From Bacteriovoracaceae bacterium UBA6261 (GTDB taxonomy: Bacteria; Bdellovibrionota; Bacteriovoracia; Bacteriovoracales; Bacteriovoracaceae): 5,646 bases of DNA. Location of the stretch: positions 5,696-11,341 of the forward strand of contig DJVH01000041.1 in the NCBI GenBank assembly GCA_002440825.1. The letters are read 5' to 3'. Below are positions 1-3,829 of the stretch, piece after piece; the stretch's first letter is position 1; the number at the start of each line of letters is the position of its first letter. The notes under the pieces are model-generated. The model had not been told where the DNA came from. It saw only the letters and a program-made list of their open reading frames with translations, and did not search any database. A program made the translations under genes and the position numbers.

Positions 1-25
1 TTTCGTTTTTATTAAGAGGAGCAAT

Positions 26-778
26 ATGAATGTTCCGCCATGGGCCCTCGCGTTTTTCTGGGGGATAGTCTCTGGTTCGTCGCTACTCTTAGGAGCAGCG
101 GGCGGATTTTTTCTAAATCTCAATCAACGTTTGATCGCTGCCATCATGGCCTTTGGTGGTGGAGTTTTAATTTCTGCACTCACACTGGAACTGATGGAAG
201 AAGCTTACGCCAATGGCGGTTTTGTTGCGTCATCACTCGGCTTTATCGGCGGAGCTGTCATCTACACTCTGGCCAATATTCTGCTCGCTCGCCATGGGGC
301 CAAACATCGCAAACGTTCAGGCAATCAGCAACCTGACTCATCCTCAAATTCCGGAATGGCCATTGCTCTCGGTTCATTGCTCGATGGAATTCCTGAATCC
401 ATTGTCATCGGACTTAGTCTTATTGAGCACTCTAACGTCAAATTTGCCACCGTGCTCGCCATTTTTCTTTCAAATGTTCCGGAAGGACTTTCAAGTTCAA
501 GCGGAATGAAGAAGGCCAATCGCTCGGCCTTCTATGTGTTCACACTTTGGGGAAGCATTTGCTTATTCTCAGGGCTGGCGAGTATTGCAGGCTTCACCTT
601 GTTCAGACATTTTTCACCATTGATCGTTTCAGCGACAACTGCAAGCGCTGCAGGCGCCATCCTTGCCATGATCTCTGATACGATGTTGCCTGAAGCCTTC
701 GAAGTCACTCACAACTACACTGGGCTCATCACAGTTGTCGGGTTTTTATTATCCTTTGTGCTCTCCAAAAATTACTAA
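26..778 (+). CDS. ZIP-family metal ion transporter, variant metal site
   Basis: This 250-residue integral inner-membrane protein probably moves a divalent metal such as zinc; substrate and direction are inferred from the family. Eight hydrophobic segments are visible at about 6-27, 36-58, 66-88, 112-133, 138-160, 167-190, 198-222 and 230-248, the usual ZIP count. A hydrophilic loop at 89-110, rich in basic and Ser/Gln residues, separates helices 3 and 4, where ZIP proteins carry their variable cytosolic loop. Helix 4 has DGIPES (120-125) and helix 5 has SNVPEGLSSS (149-158), matching the paired HNxPEG-type metal-site motifs of ZIP proteins. The canonical His-Asn of helix 4 is replaced by Asp-Gly, a pattern I recall in a bacterial ZIP subgroup. 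Helix 7 carries DTMLPEAF (218-225). The ATG is preceded by AAGAGGAG (14-21), which supports the start. A palindromic terminator-like repeat begins at the stop codon. The family call is firm; the metal is not. Confidence 0.87.
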   Translation: MNVPPWALAFFWGIVSGSSLLLGAAGGFFLNLNQRLIAAIMAFGGGVLISALTLELMEEAYANGGFVASSLGFIGGAVIYTLANILLARHGAKHRKRSGNQQPDSSSNSGMAIALGSLLDGIPESIVIGLSLIEHSNVKFATVLAIFLSNVPEGLSSSSGMKKANRSAFYVFTLWGSICLFSGLASIAGFTLFRHFSPLIVSATTASAAGAILAMISDTMLPEAFEVTHNYTGLITVVGFLLSFVLSKNY

Positions 779-824
779 AAGGTGCCAGCAGACTTCGCAG
801 CGCCGAAGTCTGCTGGCACCTTTT
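777..824 (+). repeat. Palindromic element copy 1, terminator-like
   Basis: Arms 781-797 and 804-820 are perfect 17-bp inverted repeats beginning GGTGCCAGCAGACTTCG, around a 6-nt centre, CAGCGC. AAAA (777-780) and TTTT (821-824) extend the stem to 21 bp and overlap the ZIP gene stop codon (776-778). A GC-rich stem followed by a T run fits a rho-independent terminator for the ZIP gene. The 40-nt core belongs to the family at 1816-1855, 3072-3111 and 5564-5603. It differs from them at two positions of each arm, and both changes are compensated in the partner arm. Its centre reads CTTCGC on the plus strand, so it has the same orientation as copy 4. The terminator role is inferred from structure and position. 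Confidence 0.9.
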
Positions 825-940
825 GTAATTCCCACGCAATCCAAATTTCAAACATCATTTTACATTTCCAAAACTTCCTAGCCATTCCATTCAAAGGGAT
901 TATCCTGATTAGAAGCGGCCCTGTTATGCCATCACTAATC

Positions 941-945
941 AAGGA
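941..945 (+). promoter_or_regulatory. Ribosome binding site deciding the protease start
   Basis: AAGGA lies 8 nt before the ATG at 954, an ideal Shine-Dalgarno distance. An in-frame ATG at 945 overlaps this same AAGGA and has no other ribosome binding site upstream, so 954 is the more likely start. The signal peptide also begins naturally there (MKLISL). Confidence 0.7.
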
Positions 946-953
946 TGATTATT

Positions 954-1805
954 ATGAAACTCATTTCACTCGCGTTCTTCGCACTCGTTTCTACACAAGC
1001 TTTCGCATTGCCAGTCGGATCTTTTGACGCTCTAAAAATTCCCTCGAATCATTTCGAAGCGCTCGATCCTCAATACGATTTCAATGGAATTATTAAGCTA
1101 TCAAATTGCTCGGGTTCTGTGATTCGATTTGCGGGGATGCCGGATACGGCGAAGGCCATTGCTTTAACGAATGGCCACTGTTTATCAGGCGGCATGCCTG
1201 ATCCAGGTGAAGTCGTGAGCAACCAGAACGTCAATCGTTCAATGCGTGTTTATAGCCGCGCTCAAAAGCTCGTAAGCATCAGTGCCACGAAAGTTCTCTA
1301 TTCTACGATGACAAACACAGACATCACTCTTTATGAACTGAAAGAAACTTATAAAGACCTGACTGCCAAAGGCGTAGACTCATTCGATCTCGCTCCAACT
1401 CATCCAGGGCTTGGCACTTCGATCGACATCGTTTCAGGATACTGGGATCGCGGCTACCGTTGTGATATCGACGCATTCATTTTTGAATTGAGAGAAGCTG
1501 GCTGGACAATGAAGGATTCGATCCGTTATTCAGCAACTGGCTGTAACACAATCGGCGGTACTTCAGGTTCACCAATTCTTCAAACCGGCACACGCACTGT
1601 GATTGGTATCAACAACACTGGAAACGAAGACGGACAGAAATGCACGATGAACAATCCATGCGAAGTTGATGAGCAAGGAAAAATTGTGGTGAAAGACGGC
1701 GCTTCATACGGCCAGCAAACTTACCGAATTGCCTCATGCCTCACTCCGGATTTCCGCATCGATCTTACTATTCCGGGCTGCGAACTCTACAAACAAAAAA
1801 AATAA
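954..1805 (+). CDS. Secreted trypsin-like (chymotrypsin-fold, S1-type) serine protease
   Basis: From the ATG at 954 the protein has 283 residues and probably acts in the periplasm or outside the cell. Residues 1-18 form a typical Sec signal peptide: basic Lys2, a hydrophobic core, then a likely cut after AFA before LPVG. The triad is visible in order: His75 in TNGHCL, Asp123 in TNTDITLY and Ser204 in GGTSGSP. CSGSVI (52-57) followed by NGHC, with Cys52 and Cys76, matches the conserved disulfide that flanks the catalytic histidine in chymotrypsin-like enzymes. Eight cysteines occur after the signal peptide (52, 76, 170, 197, 230, 236, 262, 276), enough for four disulfides and consistent with export. 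I see no clear zymogen activation site and no extra binding domain. Peptide specificity cannot be read from the sequence. An in-frame ATG at 945 would add three residues but lacks a ribosome binding site. No convincing promoter was found in 825-940. A palindromic terminator-like repeat follows 10 nt after the stop. Confidence 0.88.
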   Translation: MKLISLAFFALVSTQAFALPVGSFDALKIPSNHFEALDPQYDFNGIIKLSNCSGSVIRFAGMPDTAKAIALTNGHCLSGGMPDPGEVVSNQNVNRSMRVYSRAQKLVSISATKVLYSTMTNTDITLYELKETYKDLTAKGVDSFDLAPTHPGLGTSIDIVSGYWDRGYRCDIDAFIFELREAGWTMKDSIRYSATGCNTIGGTSGSPILQTGTRTVIGINNTGNEDGQKCTMNNPCEVDEQGKIVVKDGASYGQQTYRIASCLTPDFRIDLTIPGCELYKQKK

Positions 1806-1813
1806 AACCTCGG

Positions 1814-1860
1814 AAGGTGCCACTAGACTTATGCTTTGCGAAGTCTAGTGGCACCTTTTC
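1814..1860 (-). repeat. Palindromic element copy 2, terminator-like, left edge of island
   Basis: Arms 1814-1830 and 1841-1857 form a perfect 17-bp inverted repeat (AAGGTGCCACTAGACTT and its complement) around the 10-nt centre ATGCTTTGCG, followed by a T run. All 47 bases recur at 3070-3116 in the same orientation. The core 1816-1855 is 40 nt, as in the other copies. The centre reads CTTCGC on the minus strand, so this copy is inverted relative to copies 1 and 4. It lies just after the protease stop and could end that transcript. It also marks the left border of the AT-rich segment. Confidence 0.9.
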
Positions 1861-1880
1861 GTCCCTTTCGTACAATTTAT

Positions 1881-1889
1881 TGATAAAAT
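1881..1889 (+). promoter_or_regulatory. Candidate extended -10 promoter, possibly leaderless transcript
   Basis: TGATAAAAT matches an extended -10 element (TGn followed by TAAAAT, five of six to consensus). No good -35 is visible. Transcription would start about 7 nt downstream, at or next to the ATG at 1896. That gene has no Shine-Dalgarno sequence (the upstream bases are AATCCTGTA), which fits a leaderless message. In AT-rich DNA a chance match is quite possible. Confidence 0.35.
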
Positions 1890-1895
1890 CCTGTA

Positions 1896-2438
1896 ATGAA
1901 AAAATATGCATACCACGTTCTTAAAGAGAGTTTCGTCGGAAAAACAATTTATCCTCTCAATCAATTAAAAAACATTCATCCTGATATTTTTCAATTGGAA
2001 ATAAAAAAATATCAGGGAAGAGAATTATTGATGTCCTCTGTTAATCCTATTCTGAATTGCTTGTGGAATGATGTTGTTCAGTTTAGTTGCCTTGATCCTA
2101 AATTGACTTTTGAAGCAGCAAAACACTTCAATCCCAATTTAAAAGGCAGAACATTTCGAATCTTTGCTTTAGATTTGTGTAATATAAAGGAAAACGAGGC
2201 TTGCCTTTTTACTCCTAAATCAACACGATTTTTGCATGTTTTGGAGAATGATCAATATGAAAAATATAACAGTGAAACCTTTGAAAACTTATCATGTGTA
2301 CCTGATTTACAAATAGATCGTTGGCAAGAAGATGCTAAAAATAACAAGCCTCTTCTTCTGTGGAGTAGAACAAAACATTTCTTTTATAAATCCCCAATCA
2401 GCTTAAGCGAAGGGAAAATTTATGAAATCCATACTTAA
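1896..2438 (+). CDS. Hypothetical protein, 180 aa, function not recognised
   Basis: I do not recognise this protein with confidence. It looks cytosolic and mixed alpha/beta, with no signal peptide, no membrane segment and no obvious repeat. Segments that look conserved are YHVL (6-9), IYPLNQLK (18-25), KYQGRE (38-43) and LNCLWNDVVQFS (53-64). The dense aromatic, Trp and Asp/Asn content there suggests a real folded domain and perhaps an active site. A later segment with Trp156 (LLLWSRT) may form a core strand. I have a weak memory of similar N-termini in Bacillus proteins of unknown function, too weak to name a family. The gene is AT-rich compared with its neighbours: 1921-1980 has 17 G+C of 60, against 28 of 60 at 1561-1620 in the protease. 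It starts without a Shine-Dalgarno sequence. Its stop interlocks with the stop of the convergent antitoxin-like gene (shared TTAA, 2435-2438). Its place beside a toxin-antitoxin-like pair and between two identical palindromes suggests acquired cargo. Confidence 0.72.
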   Translation: MKKYAYHVLKESFVGKTIYPLNQLKNIHPDIFQLEIKKYQGRELLMSSVNPILNCLWNDVVQFSCLDPKLTFEAAKHFNPNLKGRTFRIFALDLCNIKENEACLFTPKSTRFLHVLENDQYEKYNSETFENLSCVPDLQIDRWQEDAKNNKPLLLWSRTKHFFYKSPISLSEGKIYEIHT

Positions 2439-2704
2439 GCTCCCAATGCAATCTTGATTGCCTTGATATCAGCAGCACTAATTTCTTTAAGTACAGCAGC
2501 CCGCAAATATTTATTCATCAAAGTCTGATATTTTTCACCTGAACTTGCAGCTTCCTCATTAAGAGCATCGTAAACATCCAAATCAATAAAAGCTGTCACA
2601 CGGATCTTTGCTTCCTTTCTGGGAGCCTTGAGAGCAACCTCCAAATCTTTTTCAAGTTTTGTTTTCAAAGTGCTCTTTCCATTTTTGAGTGATTTCTTTT
2701 TCAT
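2435..2704 (-). CDS. Ribbon-helix-helix (BrnA/CopG-like) putative antitoxin
   Basis: This 89-residue protein probably binds DNA as a dimer and neutralises the product of the gene before it. Residues 1-32 are a lysine-rich, likely disordered arm. KIRVTAFI (33-40) looks like the beta strand of a ribbon-helix-helix fold. Two helices follow at about 42-53 and 57-72, and the second, GEKYQTLMNKYLR, closely resembles the GxxYQxxxNxxLR signature I associate with BrnA-type antitoxins. The start at 2704 is supported by GAGGAA just upstream on the minus strand. That site lies inside the end of the DUF4160 gene, so the two reading frames overlap by 53 nt and are probably translationally coupled. Toxin-first order is the same as in brnT-brnA. 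The fold is fairly sure; the antitoxin role is inferred from gene pairing and type. The partner is not BrnT. Confidence 0.78.
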   Translation of the reverse strand: MKKKSLKNGKSTLKTKLEKDLEVALKAPRKEAKIRVTAFIDLDVYDALNEEAASSGEKYQTLMNKYLRAAVLKEISAADIKAIKIALGA

Positions 2705-2891
2705 ATTTCCTCGCTAACTTAATGGCCAGTGATTTTTCTTTCATGCCAAAGCCTTTGGAACTGGCAATTTCAAAAGTATCCATCCAGATTTTAATTGTCG
2801 CGTTTCCTTTCGTAATATGAATGTGGATTCGTTTTTCTTCTCTGGAGTAAAAATGGAGTCTAAATCCAATAATTAATAAGACCGTTGGCAT
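2652..2891 (-). CDS. DUF4160 family protein, putative toxin of a TA pair
   Basis: This 79-residue protein matches the DUF4160 pattern as I know it. The N-terminus MPTVLLIIGFRLHFYSREE fits the family's MPTVxRxxGxRFFFYSxE, and RIHIHI (21-26, His23 and His25) fits the PPHVHV core. A middle strand with WMDTFEIA (36-43) and a C-terminal helix with KEKSLAIKLARKYEKEITQKW fit the family's ending in a ...W..F/H.. helix. The usual length is 75-90 residues, so it appears complete. DUF4160 genes often sit beside a small regulator, commonly DUF2442, and are suspected toxin-antitoxin members; the biochemical activity is not known to me. Here the partner is a ribbon-helix-helix protein instead. The family N-terminus supports the ATG at 2891. 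AAGGA lies 9 nt upstream, but the best promoter would start transcription downstream of that AAGGA. Confidence 0.8.
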   Translation of the reverse strand: MPTVLLIIGFRLHFYSREEKRIHIHITKGNATIKIWMDTFEIASSKGFGMKEKSLAIKLARKYEKEITQKWKEHFENKT

Positions 2892-2905
2892 CTTAATTTG
2901 TCCTT

Positions 2906-2934
2906 TTTATATGCATAATATACATACATGTCAA
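2906..2934 (-). promoter_or_regulatory. Strong sigma-70-type promoter of the DUF4160/RHH pair
   Basis: On the minus strand a perfect TTGACA (-35, 2934-2929) is followed after exactly 17 nt by TATAAA (-10, 2911-2906, five of six to consensus). Transcription would begin near 2899, only about 8 nt before the ATG at 2891. That would leave the AAGGA at 2905-2901 outside the message and imply a near-leaderless transcript. Either the toxin-like gene is translated poorly from such a message, or a further upstream start is used. Confidence 0.7.
2911..2925. promoter_or_regulatory. Candidate operator palindrome between -35 and -10
   Basis: ATGCATA (2911-2917) and TATACAT (2919-2925) are inverted arms of 7 bp with a single mismatch around a central A. 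The palindrome fills most of the promoter spacer and touches the -10 box. This is a typical place and size for a ribbon-helix-helix operator, so autorepression by the antitoxin-like protein or its complex is a natural inference. AT-rich DNA produces palindromes easily, so confidence is moderate. Confidence 0.5.
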
Positions 2935-3048
2935 GTTCGCTGATTACAGATGCACGAGCATAGGTGACTAAATCTTTGTAAAAGGTGGAAAATAGTAGAG
3001 CGAATGAAAACACAAATGAAAAAATTGCTACTGAATAGGCCACTTCTG

Positions 3049-3075
3049 AAAGGTGTAAGGTGAAGGTGAAAGGTG
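3049..3075. repeat. Micro-tandem AAGGTG repeats at the edge of palindrome copy 3
   Basis: Four tandem units read AAAGGTG, TAAGGTG, AAGGTG and AAAGGTG. The last is the outer end of the palindrome arm. The array looks like stepwise duplication of the arm tip by slippage or by repeated insertion. Confidence 0.75.
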
Positions 3076-3116
3076 CCACTAGACTTATGCTTTGCGAAGT
3101 CTAGTGGCACCTTTTC
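3069..3116 (-). repeat. Palindromic element copy 3, terminator-like, right edge of island
   Basis: Arms 3069-3086 and 3097-3114 form a perfect 18-bp inverted repeat around ATGCTTTGCG. Positions 3070-3116 are identical to 1814-1860 over 47 bp. The right end lies 8 nt beyond the stop codon of rnk (minus strand, 3125-3123), so the element is placed as a terminator for rnk. Its centre orientation agrees with rnk transcription. The T run on the minus strand side is short (TTT then CACC), so termination there may be weaker than on the plus strand side (TTTTCTTGTTCTT). Confidence 0.9.
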
Positions 3117-3122
3117 TTGTTC

Positions 3123-3524
3123 TTAAAGATGCCAATCGCCGCTGGCCTCAGGTTGGTAAAGAATCTCCAAAATCCTTAATGTTTTAGTTTTTCCAGTCGG
3201 AAACATCCAGTTGATTTCCTGGCCCACACGAAGCCCGATTAAAGCAGACCCCATGGAAGCAAGAACAGAAATTTTTCCCTCTGAAAAATTTGCTTCAGAA
3301 GGGTATACCAGAGTTACAACCATTTCTTTATTGTCCTGCACGTTCAAAAATTTTACTTTCGAGTTCATCGTCACAAGATCAGAGGGAACTTCGTCGTCGG
3401 AAATAATTTTGGCGCGCTCAAGTTCTATCTCGAGGTTTTCAAAGTCCGAAGATTTTTGGTAGCTCAAAATGTGCTGTATGCGCAGCAGATCTTTTTCCGT
3501 AATCAGAATTGATTCATCATTCAT
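3123..3524 (-). CDS. rnk: Rnk, GreA/GreB-related RNA-polymerase-binding regulator
   Basis: This 133-residue protein matches Rnk, whose E. coli form has 136 residues. Rnk is a Gre-factor relative that binds RNA polymerase near the secondary channel and was first named as a regulator of nucleoside diphosphate kinase. An N-terminal short helical hairpin spans about 8-45. The globular GreA/GreB-type C-terminal domain follows, with hallmark stretches VTMNSKVKF (51-59), TLVYP (71-75), SVLASMGSALIGLRVG (86-101) and YQPEASGD (123-130). The short N-terminal coiled coil is the Rnk feature that separates it from the longer GreA/GreB. AGGA about 7 nt upstream of the ATG on the minus strand supports the start. 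The gene is transcribed alone, away from the antiporter gene, and ends at a palindromic element. It is not inside the AT-rich island. I am confident of the family; its targets in this organism cannot be read here. Confidence 0.92.
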   Translation of the reverse strand: MNDESILITEKDLLRIQHILSYQKSSDFENLEIELERAKIISDDEVPSDLVTMNSKVKFLNVQDNKEMVVTLVYPSEANFSEGKISVLASMGSALIGLRVGQEINWMFPTGKTKTLRILEILYQPEASGDWHL

Positions 3525-3574
3525 AAAAATGTCCTGGTTAAAAAAATACTAAAAAAAATATAGTGGGAGTTTTA

Positions 3575-3614
3575 AGACTGAACGAAAGTACTTCGCCAGT
3601 CTGAAATTAGACTG
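3575..3614. repeat. AGACTG/CAGTCT inverted repeat cluster
   Basis: AGACTG (3575-3580) pairs with CAGTCT (3597-3602). The enclosed CGAAAGTACTTCG is itself a near-palindrome. CAGTCT can pair instead with a second AGACTG at 3609-3614, giving two mutually exclusive hairpins. AGACTGAA is also directly repeated (3575-3582 and 3609-3616). It could be an operator for a dimeric regulator, or a decayed relative of the palindromic family, whose arms contain AGACTTCG. Neither is proven. Confidence 0.45.
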
Positions 3615-3798
3615 AAGCAGTAGTGCGGGATTGAATGCGGAAAATGATTGTGACAATTTTCATCACGACAATAGTATGTCAGCAAAAAGAAAAGTCAAGA
3701 TGGAGAATTTCTTCCGATGCCTTTCATAGTTAACTTCTATGACCTTAATGCTCAAAGCTAGACTCTCAGCTACTAGCTTCTTTTTTCTGACAATCGTA

Positions 3799-3828
3799 CG
3801 CTCATCATCTATGCAAAGGAGATGAGCG
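3799..3828 (+). promoter_or_regulatory. Hairpin enclosing the antiporter ribosome binding site
   Basis: CGCTCATC (3799-3806) and GATGAGCG (3821-3828) form a perfect 8-bp stem. The 14-nt loop contains nearly all of the Shine-Dalgarno sequence AAAGGAG (3815-3821). The Shine-Dalgarno lies 8 nt before the TTG start at 3830 and decides that start; the next in-frame ATG, at 3848, has no such site. The stem ends 1 nt before the start codon, so folding could hinder initiation. Confidence 0.6.
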
Positions 3829-3829
3829 C

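Larger units (their letters stand above)
3525..3829. other. Divergent intergenic region, 305 bp, rnk and antiporter control
   Basis: No gene is supported here. It must hold the promoters of both divergent genes. On the rnk side there are A/T runs (3541-3562) but no clear promoter. Toward the antiporter, TTGTGA (3648-3653) and TAGTAT (3672-3677), 18 nt apart, each match consensus at four of six positions and form only a weak candidate promoter, about 150 nt before the gene. A cluster of CAGTCT/AGACTG inverted repeats occupies 3575-3614, and a hairpin around the ribosome binding site occupies 3799-3828. Confidence 0.6.

Noticed and set aside
945..953. Upstream ATG as the protease start
   Set aside because: It overlaps the only good Shine-Dalgarno sequence; the ATG at 954 has ideal spacing and gives a cleaner signal peptide.
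782..1027. Plus-strand open frame of 81 codons
   Set aside because: It begins in palindrome copy 1, has no ribosome binding site and runs out of frame into the protease gene.
1736..1924. Plus-strand open frame of 62 codons
   Set aside because: It reads through the protease end and palindrome copy 2; the PLDLCFAKSSGT peptide is just the translated repeat.
2873..3079. Minus-strand hydrophobic frame of 68 codons
   Set aside because: It starts inside palindrome copy 3, lacks a ribosome binding site and overlaps the DUF4160 promoter and start. The hydrophobicity probably reflects AT-rich composition.
3211..3462. Plus-strand frame of 83 codons opposite rnk
   Set aside because: It is a shadow of the well-conserved rnk gene on the other strand.
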